Origin: Coprinus comatus | Lineage: Eukaryota; Basidiomycota; Agaricomycetes; Agaricales; Agaricaceae | DNA: 64,000 bases | Assembly: GCA_034638255.1 (NCBI GenBank) | Contig: JAWPGT010000005.1 | Location: 558,001-622,000 of the forward strand | Reading direction: 5' to 3' | Part shown: positions 47,844 to 59,769 of the stretch, piece by piece | Layout: each line of letters begins with the position of its first letter | Numbering within the stretch: position 1 is the first letter of the stretch | The notes under the pieces: generated by a model | What the model was told of the DNA's origin: nothing | What the model saw: only the letters and a program-made list of their open reading frames with translations | Databases searched by the model: none | Position numbers and translations under genes: made by a program

Positions 47844-49143
47844 CTAAGCAGCACCATCAATCGGGACCTCCTTGTAGAACTTTTGCAAGTCAAACACATC
47901 ATCACGGCTTCCAAGGAACACAGGACAACGCTCATGAATGCTAGTTGGTACAATATCGAGGATACGCTTAGTTCCGGTTGTTGCAATACCACCAGCCTGG
48001 TTGGATAGTATCATTAGATATATCATTAATACACTAAGAACCTTGTATTACTTACCTTCTCTGTCAAGAATGCCATAGGGAAAGCCTCGTATAACAACCT
48101 CAACTTTCCGTTTTTGCTCTTCTTATCATTGGGATAACCAAAGATACCACCATAAAGCAGTGTTCGGTGGACATCAGCTACCATAGAACCGATGTATCGT
48201 GCACTATAAGGGCTCTTTGGGGCATTGGGATACTTGATGGATTTGAGGTAGGAAACGACGGGAGGGAAGAAATACATCGAATTCCCCTCGTTGAACGAGT
48301 AGATCTTTCCGCGAGAGGGTATCTGGATGTCGGGATGGGTAAGGATGAATTCACCCAGAGCAGCATCTAGCGTGTAGCCGTTGACTGGACCACCGGTGGA
48401 AAGGACAAGATTGGCTGAGGATCCATACCTACAGAATGATAATTAGCATTGATAAATCAAGGGAATAGTTGTACACTCATACATGGTGTAACCTGCAGCA
48501 ACCATCTCACTACCTGGACGTAAGACATCCTCAATGGTTCCAGTGGATCCCTCTCGCTGTAGAGGCACACGACCTCAGAGCCGATAGAACTAGCGAAGCG
48601 GATCTACTCACAATCTTGTAGATTCCGAAGATAGTACCGATGTTAACACCAGCATCGATGTTACTACTTCCATCAAGCGGATCGAATACCACACAGTACT
48701 TGCCCTTGTGAGAATCCTCGATGATGATAGCGTCCTCTAATTCTTCCGAAACGAGGACTGCGGTCTTTCCCGATGCCCTGAGGGCATTGACCATGATATC
48801 GTTTGAGAGAACATCGAGTTTTTTCTGTTCCTCTCCTTGGACGTTGGTCTCGCCTGCCATGCCGACCCTGTGCGCTTATCAGGACGCGAATCTCGTGTGG
48901 CGAGATCAGGCACGTACAGGTTGATCAGTCTGGCTTTCCGCACATTTGTGGCGATAAACTTGGAGGTCAGTGAGATTGCTGAAAGAAGGAGGGTGAGGTC
49001 ACCGGTAGCCGATGAGCCAAGGCGGATCTGGTCGCTGAGGACATGGCTTTGAGGGAGGTGAGGAAGGGTGGATTGTGACCAAAGGAGACAACTGACCGGG
49101 TGAGGGTGATGATGTTGGTGCTTGGAGCGTCTTCTGCGGCCAT
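47844..49143 (-). CDS. FBP1: Fructose-1,6-bisphosphatase
   Basis: The protein is full length across about six exons, starting [16 protein letters not shown]. It carries the metal-binding acidic block [13 protein letters not shown], the signature [20 protein letters not shown] and the sugar-phosphate region [39 protein letters not shown] and [20 protein letters not shown] follow, and the end is [11 protein letters not shown]. The enzyme hydrolyses fructose 1,6-bisphosphate in gluconeogenesis, in the cytosol. The N-terminus lacks the yeast-type Pro-degron (no Pro at position 2), so the glucose-induced degradation known in budding yeast may not apply. It sits 182 bases downstream of the zinc-finger gene on the same strand. 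Confidence 0.96.
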
Positions 49144-49325
49144 TGTGGATAAGATTAAGATGTGGGATGAGCTGAGTTGAAGTATTTCCAACGGCGGACA
49201 AATTCGGGGTGCGGGCGGCGGAAAGTCATTCCGTCGAAGCCAGAATGCGACGAAAACAGTGACGTCCGGCTTGATTCACGTGTTTCGGATCTTACAATCG
49301 TACATCTAAATTATAATCTTACAAC

Positions 49326-51418
49326 TCATCGTTTGCGCTTCCCACCAGCTACTACCCCTCCGTCCCGGCTCCTTACGCTCCGTCCCCGTAGTGGTACCGG
49401 AAACGTATCGCTATCCTCGTCCTCGTCCACCATTGGTCCCTCTCCGCCCCTCCCGTTTCCGCCCCGGATCCCGCTCGTGTTCGGTCCCAATTTCCCCGGA
49501 CTGGTCTCTGGCGCCGAGTCTTCGTCCAATTCGTCAATCTCGTCTTCTTCTTCCTCTTCCTCCTCTTCGTCGTACACCCGTGACTGCGCATGCGCAATTG
49601 CAGCCGCAATCTCAGCACTGATCGTCGCCACTCGCACCTCTAGCGACTCGTCCCGAGCAGTCTGCCCATTCGCACCTGCCTGGAACAGTGCTGATATAGT
49701 CCGCACAGACTCGGCTAGGTTATCTTCATCTTCATCATCGATTTTCCGTCTCTTTCCTTTAAAGTTGTATCGTCTATGTTGAAACAATCAGTCAACCGTG
49801 AGAGTGGCAGCAAGAAGCACCTACACATTGGGATCAGGTTCCCATGAGGGATCATGTGTGCGCATATGCGTGGTTAGTGTCGTCCGTCGAGTAAATGTCT
49901 TTTCACAAGTAGGATCTTCACATTTGTACGGTCGTTTACCCGTATGGGTCCGTCGATGTCGTGCAAGGCTGCTCGAATCACCAAACGTCTTGCCACACCC
50001 AGGGTATTCACAACAGTGTGGTTTTTCGCCCGTATGCACGCGGGAATGCACATGTAAAGCGGACCGCTGTAACAATATTTAACTATATAATCGTCTGTAA
50101 AAATCTTGTAGTTATTTACCTGAATGAAGGTCTTTCCACATCCTTCATGGTCGCATATAAACGGACGTTCTCCTGTGTGTATTCGAGTGTGTCGAGCAAG
50201 ATCGCTACGTCGTGTAAATGATTTACGACAGTTCTCATGGTCGCATGTGTGGGTATGTGAGCTTTTTTCCTTCTCTTTCGTCTTTTTCGTTTTCTTCGGC
50301 GGCAAGGGTGCAAGGGGCTGTGGAGGGTGTGCACTCGTCGACGCGATGGGTTGTGGCTGCGGTTGTGGTGCTATCTGCGGGGGTATGTGACTAGTTGGAA
50401 CAAGTGTGGGTACTGCAGCTGATGGTTGGGTCAGCGCCGGTAGATTTGAAGTCAAGGTAGAGGGAGGTACATTCGGGGCTTCGACAACAGGAGGTCTGGA
50501 ATGCGAAATAACAGGAGAGGAATCTGGTGTTGATAGCCCACCAGCGTGGCTATGGTCCGGTTCTGGTTCGAATTGTGCAGAAAGGTGTGTGAGTATGTCA
50601 TTGATATCAGAGAATTCGGTAGGGACGTGAGGTAGACCACTTGCTGAAGCGTCCATTTCGTTGTGTGATGGTGAGTGTGGTGGCGGGGTGCTGTCGTGTG
50701 GCCGTTCTTCCCTTGCAGCAACTGTGTCGTCGTCAGAAAGCAGATAATCCGAGCCATCACTTTCTCGATGTCTCTTTTGTCTCCTCAATTCTTCAGAATC
50801 AGCTCCTTGTGTCAAAGAATGGAACGCAGGTGCTGTCCGTGTGTTTTTCTGTCGGTTCTGCACCATCTCATCTTCGCGCTGACGTGTGAAATCTTGGTTT
50901 TGAACGACCCCCACGCGTTCATTCTCTGCTGCTTGGGCTTGGGCCGCCTGTAGAACAGCTGCAAGACCACTGAGATTAAGACCAAGACTCGATATAGTAT
51001 CTGCTGCGCTGTTAGAGTCCACCGTTTCATGAGTTTCTCCGTTGGCAAGGTCAAGATTAGCTTGTCTCTGTTGCGCCGCGGCACTAAGCAAAGCTGCTGA
51101 GGCTGCCGAGGCGTTCTGATTCAAAAGTGTTGCAATCTCTCGTTCAAGCATTTCGACAGAGAATGATTCTGGTACGGATATATGGTGTTGTTGGTGTTCT
51201 GAGACAGAGTAGCCATCATGGAGGGATGAAAGGATGGTTGAAGCTGGGTCATAAGAGGATGAGCGTGTCTGTGTATCACGTTCCGGGTCGTCAGAGGAGT
51301 GTGTGTGGTCAATATTATCGTCGATTGGTTCGTCATGGACGACGTCTGAGAGATTGAGGAGGTGCTCTTCGTTGTCCATGGGGACAGGATGATAGTAGGA
51401 CAGAGTCAAGGGACTCAT
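49326..51418 (-). CDS. C2H2 zinc-finger transcription factor, four fingers
   Basis: Four consecutive C2H2 fingers with TGE(R/K)P-type linkers are centred between 50260 and 49850: [38 protein letters not shown] (split by an intron), [19 protein letters not shown] and [19 protein letters not shown]. The ~380 residues before them are acidic, then Gln/Ala-rich and Pro-rich, typical of activation or repression regions. The C-terminal ~155 residues have a basic patch ([14 protein letters not shown]), a helix and an acidic run of about ten Glu, ending GGKRKR. It should be a sequence-specific DNA-binding regulator. The fingers resemble those of metazoan Krueppel-like proteins as much as any named fungal factor, so I give no symbol. 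The start could also be the Met at 51379. Confidence 0.9.
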
Positions 51419-51481
51419 GGTTTCCTAATTTGGGCTGTGTGGGATTGGCCGAGATCACATTGCTGCCACTTGATTCCAACC
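51419..51481. promoter_or_regulatory. Very short divergent promoter (63 bases)
   Basis: This is all that separates the start codons of the zinc-finger factor (minus) and the PMP3-domain gene (plus). If the factor starts at its second Met the gap is 102 bases. No TATA box is apparent; a GATTGG (inverted CCAAT) core lies near 51444. Confidence 0.45.
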
Positions 51482-52452
51482 ATGTCCACCTACCACATCC
51501 CAGGCAAGGTCGACCTCACCCCTCGCAAGCACCATGGCTACGGCGTCCTCCTCTTCATCATGGGCACCCTCTTTCCCCCGCTTGGTCAGTACTCACCGTA
51601 TCTCCTGCACCCCATCACTCACCCCGCCTCCAGCCGTAGCAGCCAGGTTTGGCGTAGGCCCCGACTTTTGGCTCAATTTGTTGCTCACTATCTGTGGATA
51701 CATTCCAGGTATGTACAAATCATCTGTGAGAAGCCAGTATCATCGCTCACCAGTCAATCTAGGTCACGGTCATAACTTCTATATCCAAGTACCCCCACCT
51801 ATTAACTCCGCAGTCCCAGTTACTGACAAACCGACCACAGAACATCCGGAATAACAAAACGCACGCACGCACACCCAAATGGGTCCAGAAATGGGGTCTC
51901 GTAGACACCTCAGAGATCAAGCGGAAAGAACGCAAGTCCCAATGGGCAACACGGTACAACGAGCGGCTACCCCACTCTACCTTCGAAGGCCGACCAGTGG
52001 AGGATGGTCAAGATGCAGGATCATCGAGCTTGGAACTTTCTACAGAGGATGGAAGACCTCGCAAACAACCTGATGGTGAACTCTGGAGACCGGAGGAAGA
52101 ACACTACTACAACAATGATCGCAATTCCAACCACTCATCCAGCAGATGGCACTACCCGGCCAACTTTGACGATACCGAACTTGCGGCTGTGCCGAAGAAA
52201 AGTAAGAACAAGAAAAAGAAGGATCGCTGGGCGAGGACAGAGGAAGCTTATACCCTATCAGAAGAGCCGCGGAAGAAATCAAAAAGGAGAAAAAGCAGAT
52301 CATCTCTCCCTGACAGCGTTGCTTCCAATGATATCGCGCAACCTGAAGATGCCGAAGGTGGTCTATACGGCAACTCAGCCAGAGTCGATGATGATTCTCC
52401 CTCGAATCAAAGGAAAGAGACTTCGGATGATGTTTTCCGCCATGAATTCTAA
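51482..52452 (+). CDS. PMP3/UPF0057 membrane peptide fused to a long hydrophilic tail
   Basis: Four exons form the gene. The first ~60 residues are a complete PMP3 domain: GYGVLLFIMGTLFPPLAVAA is helix 1, and RFGVGPDFWLNLLLTICGYI is helix 2, ending PGHGHNFYIQNI. Stand-alone PMP3 proteins are about 55 residues and modulate plasma membrane potential and salt tolerance. Here the chain goes on for about 190 residues of polar sequence: WVQKWGLVDTSEIKRKERKS, RWHYPANFDDTELAAVPKKS, lysine/arginine clusters (KKSKNKKKKDR; PRKKSKRRKSR) and an acidic end DVFRHEF. The joins PPL/AVAAR, YIPG/HGHNF and YIQ/NIRNN are all in phase. The tail is presumably cytoplasmic and could bind lipids or partners, which is inference. 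Confidence 0.88.
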
Positions 52453-53224
52453 ACTCGTCCAAACTATATGCGTACGGTTGTATCGTTCATGCACCCCCAC
52501 CATGTCCATCAAATTTTCACGATAACTATGAGAAGTCCCTTGTAGATATGCAGTACTCCAGTGGTTTGTATCTTCCCGTCCCCAGATAAAGCGGTGTTGC
52601 TGTAATTCCTGGCCCGCAATTATTAATCGTGGAATAATTTATTCATGTCTATTTTTGCATCCTTTTAGGTACTGACCTCCACTCTGTGGAACCTAAGCAC
52701 TCACAAAGTGACCTGCACCAGCGACTAACCTCCTGTGTATTATTAAGAGTGATAGCTCTCATAGGCGCATAATCAATTGGCGGCGAAGCTCATACATACC
52801 CATAGTATTTATTTGGATTTAGCTCTTGGAAAGCTCTTGGATAGTGTGCACTGTATCGGTGCAGTGGCATGATACTTGGACTTCGAATTGACCAGCTGAA
52901 CTGTGTTGATAACCGGCAGATGCACAAGATTCTTGTTCTCGTTCCCACCCACTATGCTTCCCTCGGAAAAATACACATTGTACCACCTGGACGATGTATA
53001 TAAACTACGCGATCCATGATTGTCTACACCTCTCCTTGTCTCCCTCTACCCACCCTCTCGACGGCCTCGCCCCAAACGTACTTCGCGTACATCGGACTAA
53101 GGCATTGGTTGGATAAAGTTGCTTATTAAAATCGAACGGCACAAACTGCAGTCTGCCTTTGGAACTGAACTGAACTAGATTGGGCTTCAAAACCTACCTC
53201 GCGTAATAAGGTACTGGGAAAAAT
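52453..53224. other. Intergenic region upstream of the PNGase A-like gene
   Basis: This stretch holds 3' sequence of the PMP3-domain gene and the promoter of the next gene. It contains a TATATAAA box (52997-53004) and a pyrimidine-rich run at about 53024-53060, a common arrangement before a fungal transcription start. No coding frame of note is present. Confidence 0.6.
52997..53004 (+). promoter_or_regulatory. Probable TATA box of the PNGase A-like gene
   Basis: The perfect TATATAAA lies 221 bases before the start codon. A CT-rich stretch (TCTCCTTGTCTCCCTCTACC) follows 25-55 bases downstream, where transcription would be expected to begin. Confidence 0.55.
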
Positions 53225-55590
53225 ATGCTCTTGTTGGTTCGTCGGGCCATTGGGTTGCTTCTGGTGTTTCTGTTACAGAAACTTGCATTCGTGGGAGGTG
53301 AAAAACTTGTGACATTCCAAGTCGCTCAACCCCCGCTTGTTCCACATGGAAAACAATGCACTGTTAAGATCTTACAGTAAGTTACGAGATATGCCCTTTG
53401 GTGGTTGCTCGTATACAGGCGAATTGATGTCGTTTCTATAAGACGGGATTTTGCATTCTCTTTTGGAATGTGAGTGCCTAATATCATATCGTCTCAATTC
53501 TTTATTAAAATTCGCGAATGACTTATCTTCACTCTATCTAATAAGGGAAGAAATCGTTCAATTGGAGTGAGTGTACTTATGTTACGTTTGCTATCTTGCT
53601 TCTGAACTCAGTCGGCTCTAGGCCACCTACCGATTGTGGTCCTCCCGGATCTTGGGCAGCCATTACTCTGAATTTTACTGTTACTTCAAACGGTACTCAG
53701 TTCGACAGATTGGGAACATTTACATTTCAGAATGTTGAAAGTGTGTTCACTTATTTTTATATTAATTCTGATCGGAAATGATATGGCACATAGTATGGAG
53801 AACTTCAACTCCGGAACCTACTCGAGGGGATGGTATCATTTGGACGTATATCAAAGATGTGACGAGATATACACCACTTTTCGAGAAACCCGGGACTTTT
53901 ATTTTGCAACTTGACAACTTGATTCAAACAGGTCTTGATGGAGTATACTCCAGTAAGTTGTCATAACATTATGAAGGAATGATTGTTGCTTAATAGGTTT
54001 GTATTAGCTGTACTACATGCTACTTATTATGCATCGTCCACTCGAAACCCACCCGCCAAGAAGTCTGATCTGATTATACCATTATCAACTTTGAAGAACA
54101 ACACTGGAAATCAAGCTTCGGTTCCTCCCGCCTTTTCTGTATGTTTCTGACAAAGGATACCCGGAATCATTTTAAATCCTTTCAGATTGACGTTACAATC
54201 CCTCAAAATGCTGTACAAGTTTATGCTGAACTATATGCGTCTGGAAACGGTAATGAAGAATTTTGGGTAAACGCCGCCTTTAACTATCAGAGAAATAAAG
54301 GCACTGATGAATCTCCTGTTAACTGTTACATAGTACTTCAACGTTCCCAACCAATTCCTAGATGATATACCAGAAGGTTTTGCTCTTGGTCAAGGTCCAT
54401 TCCGTGAAGTTCGTCTCTTAATCGACGGTCAAGTAGCAGGAGTTATATTCCCATATGCAACCTTATTCACAGGAGCATTTGTTCCACCTGCGTGGAGGTA
54501 ACATACTTTCCCTCTCGGACTTTATAACAGCAATTGAAGTTTAAAAAACTAATGAACGAACAGACCAATAACCTCCTATGGAGCAATCGATCTTCCAACC
54601 TACTTCATCGACATAACCCCATTCCTACCATTATTAACAGACAACAAACCACATCAATTCACAATCGACGTAGTATCTTTGGAAAACGATCATACAATCC
54701 TACAAAATTGGTTCTTATCAGGTAACCTTCAAGTTTTCACAGATCCTTCTGGTCGAAGGACTACAGGAAGAATAACACATTTGGAAAATCAACCATTTGC
54801 AATTCCGGGTGTTAGTGATGGGTCTGTGGGCGATAATGGTGATGTTAGGTTTAGTGTTAAGGCTAAGAGGAAAGTTAGAGTTGAAGCTGAGGTTATTAGT
54901 GGGAGTGGTAGGACTACGAATGTGGTTTGGAAACAGGACTTGGATTATATCAATAATCAACAATGGCTTAATGGTTCTTTGACCCAGGTAAGAAGAAAAT
55001 TCTGTCTCATACTATAACAAGAACGTGAATTTATTGATCAAACTATCGTAGAATTTACAACAAACTGCCACTGGTGTAATCACATCCACGCATAACGGAC
55101 GATTGGCATTAGTCGATCGATTCTCGTACCCACTCAATATCAACTTTACTACCGTAAACGCAAGTATGTTAGACTGTAAGTACTCCTTTAATTTTATTCT
55201 CTCATCTTCGGCATCACCATTCATCTTTCGCGCTTTATAGGGATAACACAATTCGATCATTCATACAATCGAGAACTTCTTCCGTTCCCCATACTTCCAA
55301 CTACCACAATTGTCACAAACCAAATTGCAGGAGGTGATTTCCACCGAAGGACAGGTGGGAACTTTGGTAACGGAACAAACAGCAATGTCTTCAAGTATAA
55401 AGATTCGTTGGGAAATACGTACAATAGGAAGGTCGATGCAGTTGGGATAAACATTACGGTTGACATTGAGAGTGGTAATCTTGCGACAGAAACTAGCGAT
55501 CAAGTACCGGTATCATCGATGAAGATACAAGATGAACAGATAGTTTACGGAGATGTTAGGCTACCAGGATTTAGGGAAGGAAGTCTTTGA
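53225..55590 (+). CDS. Secreted PNGase A-like amidase (peptide-N-glycosidase A family)
   Basis: A hydrophobic signal (RRAIGLLLVFLLQKLAFVGG) is followed by TFQVAQPPLVPHGKQC. The PNGase A core is then read across about ten exons: CGPPGSWAAITLNFTVTSNG, FDRLGTFTFQNVE, the diagnostic IWRTSTPEPTRGDGIIWTYI and KDVTRY, DVTIPQNAVQVYAELYASGN, GPFREVRLLIDGQVAGVIFP, YATLFTGAFVPPAWRPITS and AIDLPTYFIDITPFLPLL. The C-terminal beta-domain follows and ends RLPGFREGSL. Plant and some fungal members release N-glycans, including core alpha-1,3-fucosylated ones, from glycopeptides; others have no proven activity. Several N-glycosylation sequons are present. An extra intron lies inside NEEFW/YFNVPNQ, so exon joins near 54270-54335 need transcript support. 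Confidence 0.88.
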
Positions 55591-55923
55591 GGACTGGATA
55601 TCATCCGAAATGTATCTCAAGAATATGTATGTGTATTACATGACAATTACGTCCAAGTTGCGATGTTGAATGCAAGTGTAAGTGTGTGTGATCCGAGAGG
55701 AAAGAGGAGAACATGTTGACAACAAAAAATCGAGAAACTCTAAGAAACTGGAAAACCAGGCATTATATGGAAGCTAACTGCGTATATGAATGAGTGATTA
55801 GAAAAGAAAAGGAATTGCAAGGCGATAGCGATATGTTGAGATATCGTGAGCTTGGTTGTTTAGCCAGAGAGAGAGAGAGAGAGAGAGTGAGAGAGATTTT
55901 CTAGTCAGATAAGTATTGATGTT
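55591..55923. other. Convergent 3' flank of the PNGase A-like and C1-THF synthase genes
   Basis: This is a purine-rich 3' region without coding potential. A (GA)n microsatellite is at 55866-55896. I see no terminator-like structure beyond AT-rich tracts. Confidence 0.5.
55866..55896. repeat. (GA)n microsatellite
   Basis: About 15 GA units occur, interrupted once by GT, just downstream of the C1-THF synthase stop codon on the minus strand. Confidence 0.9.
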
Positions 55924-58900
55924 TTAGAAGAGACCGACGACACGGCCTGTTTCTGCATCCAAGCCAACCTCCCAGAAGCCTGATGGTAAGTAAATCAGAA
56001 TACAGTATAAATAAACAAAAGTAAGATTCAAACGCACCAGGACGTGTTCCAAGACCGGGCATAGTCTGCATATCGCCCAAGATAGGATACAAGAAACCAG
56101 CACCAGCTGACAGGCGGACTGCACGGATAGGAAGGGTGAATCCTATTCAATAATGTTCAGTTTAGTTGCAGGATGGTGTTTGATCAAATAAGATATTGAC
56201 CTGTTGGAACGCCCTTGAGTTTAGGATCATGCGAAAATGAGTATTGTGTCTTGGCCATGCAAACTATTCGACATGAAATCAGTCATTCAGATTTGTGAAG
56301 TATTCAAACGGATATACTCACTGGGGAGATTGCTATATCCTTGTCTGGTATAGGTCTCAACTTGAGACTTGGCAAGGTCAGACAACTCAATACCATCAGC
56401 GCCATAGATGTCCTTTGCAATAATATCAATTTTCTTCTCAATAGGAAGTTCAAGGTCATAGAGGAATTTGAATTTGGATTCGCCTTCGCAAAGTGCGATG
56501 ACAGCCTCAGCGAGGGCTCGGGCACCAGCACCACCTTCAGCCCAATGGTTACTGACGATAGCACCGTCTGCACCGCCAGCAAGAGCTTCATCGCGTACGA
56601 GGGTAAGTTCAGCTTCGGTATCAGTACTTTGATTAAATATGTCAATATGCATATACTTTGAGGTAATGTATCAAATGTACTCACGAGAATTGGTTGATAG
56701 CAACGATAACCTTGACACCAAACTTCTTTGAGTTTTGAATATGTTTGACCAAGTTCTTGCATCCCTCCTTGAGAGTCACCAAATCTTCCGTGGTATAAGT
56801 ATCTGCAAGAGGCTTTCCGGGGGTAACATCAGGTCCTCCACCATGCATCTTAAGAGCACGAGTAGTAGCAACCACAATAGTGGCATCGGGTTTAAGTCCG
56901 CTAATGCGGCACTTGATGTTGCAAAACTTCTCCATACCCATATCAGCTCCGAAACCACCCTCGGTGAGGACATAGCCGACACGGTTAGCGGAGTCTCCCT
57001 CTTCCGTACCGGCGAGTTTGAGAGCGATGCGGTCGGCAAGAATGGAAGAATTGCCATGGGCAATGTTGGCGAAGGGACCAGCATGAACGAAGACAGGTGT
57101 TCCCTACTCATCATGTCAGCAGGAACTATAACGATTTCCGCAATTGATTGCTTACCTGGAGGGTTTGCATGAGGTTGGGCTTGATAGCATCCTTCATAAG
57201 GACAGCCAAGGCACCAGTGACACCGATATCATCAGCTGTGACTGGATCGCCCTGCTTGCTGGTAGCAACAACCATTTTACCAAGACGTTCCTTCATATCC
57301 TCAAGACCCGTAGTTAGAGCAAGGATGGCCATAACTTCGCTAGCAACGGCAATATCGAAACCAGTCTCGCGAGTCTTGCCCATCTCAGTGGGATTTTGGC
57401 CGATGGTGATCTTGCGCAAGTAACGATCGTTAGTATCAAGAACACGGTTCCAGGTGATAGTGTCAACGTCGATATCCAAACGAGCAAAGCGGGTAATCTC
57501 TTCAGGGGTAAGGTCATTGGGATTAGTCTTGTCAATACCGAGCTTCTTCAAGCGCTTGAACATGAGAGGAGCGAATTCGCGCTTGCCCTTTTTAGTAGGA
57601 ACCAAACGACTGTACAGCGCCTTGTCGGATTGTGATGACTCGTGGAAAATGCGAGCATCCAATGCAGCAGCTGTAATAGTGTGAGACCTCGGTGGAATGA
57701 GATGTAGGTAATTACTCACCTAGAAGATTGTTGGCTGCGGTGACTGCATGAATATCACCGGTGAGATGCAAGTTGAACTGAGCAACGGTAAGTGGACTAT
57801 TGTCAAGGTAAAAATATGATCTTACCTCATCCATAGGAATAACCTGGCTGTATCCACCTCCAGCAGCACCACCTTTGATACCAAAGGTAGGTCCCTGACT
57901 AGGTTGACGGATACAAGCGAAAGAAGGTCTACCAAGTTCTGCACCCAATGCCTGGGCAAGACCAATGGTAGTGGTAGATTTGCCTTCGCCAAGAGGCGTA
58001 GGTGTAATTCTAGCGGTGCGTCAAAATTTGCTTGTCTCATGAAGGTTTGGAGTGCGTACCCAGAAACGACGATGTACTTTCCATCCTTGCGGTGAGCGAG
58101 GCGATCAAGAACACTGAGATCTACCTTGGCCTTGTATTTACCGTAGCTCTCAAGCTCATCAGGGAGGAGACCCATCTCTTCAGCTAATTGTGTGACGGGC
58201 TTGGGAGTTTGCGCCATTGAGATTTCAATATCAGACGGAACCTGCTTGAGAATGTTGAGTTTCAAGGGCTTGATTTTCCTTGACCTTGACTGTTCCCAGA
58301 AACGTTCAGCAGATTGGAGAGTGTTTTCCATGAGTATGGCAACAGTCATGGGCCCAACACCTCCTGGAACGGGGGTGATAAATGAAGCCATCTGAGACGC
58401 AGATGCAAATTCAACGTCGCCAACAAGTCTTTGACCGGATTTCTTAGAAGCATCTGTGGTGAATTTTAACACCTGTATATAATTTGCATGAAGAAAAGGC
58501 ATACCAGGGACGTAGTTGATGCCGACGTCAATGACGACGGCCCCAGGTTTAATCCAGGATCCCTTGACAAACTCGGGTTTTCCGATAGCAGCAACCACAA
58601 TATCAGCAGTTTTGACCTAAAATGAAATGAAATTAGGGCGAGTTGTAACTGTTTTAAAAGATTTACGGACAATGTCCTCCAGGTTCTTGCTCTTACTGTG
58701 ACATTGAGTCACGGTAGCATCCTTGTGGCGGAGCATAGAAGCAACGGGACTACCGACGATATCACTACGACCAAGGACAACCGCATGAGTACCTGCAATG
58801 TTGACGCCGGTGTTCTCGAGAAGACGGATGACAGCAGCGGGAGTGCAGGGAGCGAAGAGAGGGTCGGATGCGCGAGATGAGAGATGGCCGATGTTATAAG

Positions 58901-59459
58901 CATGGAACCTAGGCGTAGTCAATGGACGGAGACTAGTTTGAGAATAGACAGAAACACTCACCCATCGACATCCTTGTTGGGATTGATGGCCTCTGTAACC
59001 TGTCTTTCTCCATCTGCTGTGATGTGGTCACCTAGGGGTAGTTGGACAAGAACACCACTGATCTTGTCGTCATTGTTGAGTTTCTGAACTGATTGGATGA
59101 TCTCGTCGACCTCGGCACTGGCAGGGATCTTGATATGCTGGTATTTGATGCCCACTTCCTCAGCAGCTTTTGCTTTCATACGGATGTAGGTGGAAGAGTC
59201 GGGACGATCACCAACCTGAACTACAGCAAGTTGGGGCTGGAAACGGGGGTATTTTGCCTGGAGTTGCTTGATCTTCGCAGCACACGACTCGCGTATGGAC
59301 CTGGGGTGATGGTGTAAAGGTGGATGTGCATGGGTGGCAAGGTACTCACTTTGCAAGCGCGGTGCCATCTACGATATTTGAGGGTACTGAAGACATTGGG
59401 CGTAGATGGTGAGCAGATAAGATGCGGGAAATACCTGGACACATCTTTATGATGTGCAT
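55924..59459 (-). CDS. C1-tetrahydrofolate synthase, trifunctional (MTHFD1/ADE3/MIS1 type)
   Basis: The N-terminal dehydrogenase/cyclohydrolase domain has [20 protein letters not shown] (with the catalytic Lys), [51 protein letters not shown] and [16 protein letters not shown]. The formate-THF ligase domain has the P-loop [55 protein letters not shown] and [18 protein letters not shown]. The end is [13 protein letters not shown]. Together the three activities interconvert one-carbon THF forms for purine, thymidylate and methionine synthesis. The protein is about 950 residues, full length. The classic start is [11 protein letters not shown] at 59396. Two more in-frame Mets, at 59444 and 59459, add up to 21 residues ([19 protein letters not shown]) that look like a mitochondrial presequence. 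Confidence 0.95.
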
Positions 59460-59769
59460 CTCCGCTTAAGGCAGCGGAAGGCCGTGGATATTGCCGGGCG
59501 GAAAGACTGGCCGACGATGAACAGCGTTTTTTCGCTGCACAAAACACTCTTTCTGCCTCTTCGCTGGCCGATGCTGGGAGTGCTGACGTCTGTGCTTTGC
59601 TGGCAAAATCACGAAAAATAGTTTTTCGACCGCTAAAGTGCGTCGGCCGCGCCGGCCCGTCAGCCCTAACCAGGCTATAGATTCCCACGCTTTCCAAATT
59701 TCGTTGGCACGGGAGTAAGCGGGCACTAAACCTTACACTCATCACTTTCCTAAGTCTCCTTTTATTCCA
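59460..59769. promoter_or_regulatory. Divergent promoter of C1-THF synthase and mitochondrial GrpE
   Basis: About 310 bases separate the start codons and the region is relatively GC-rich. A minus-strand open frame running from 59745 crosses it, but it is out of frame with the synthase and not conserved-looking. Confidence 0.45.

Noticed and set aside
59221..59745. 174-codon minus-strand frame starting with Arg-rich sequence upstream of C1-THF synthase
   Set aside because: It is out of frame with the synthase start and overlaps its first exon and intron. It could only be used through an unsupported splice. The in-frame Mets at 59444 and 59459 are simpler.
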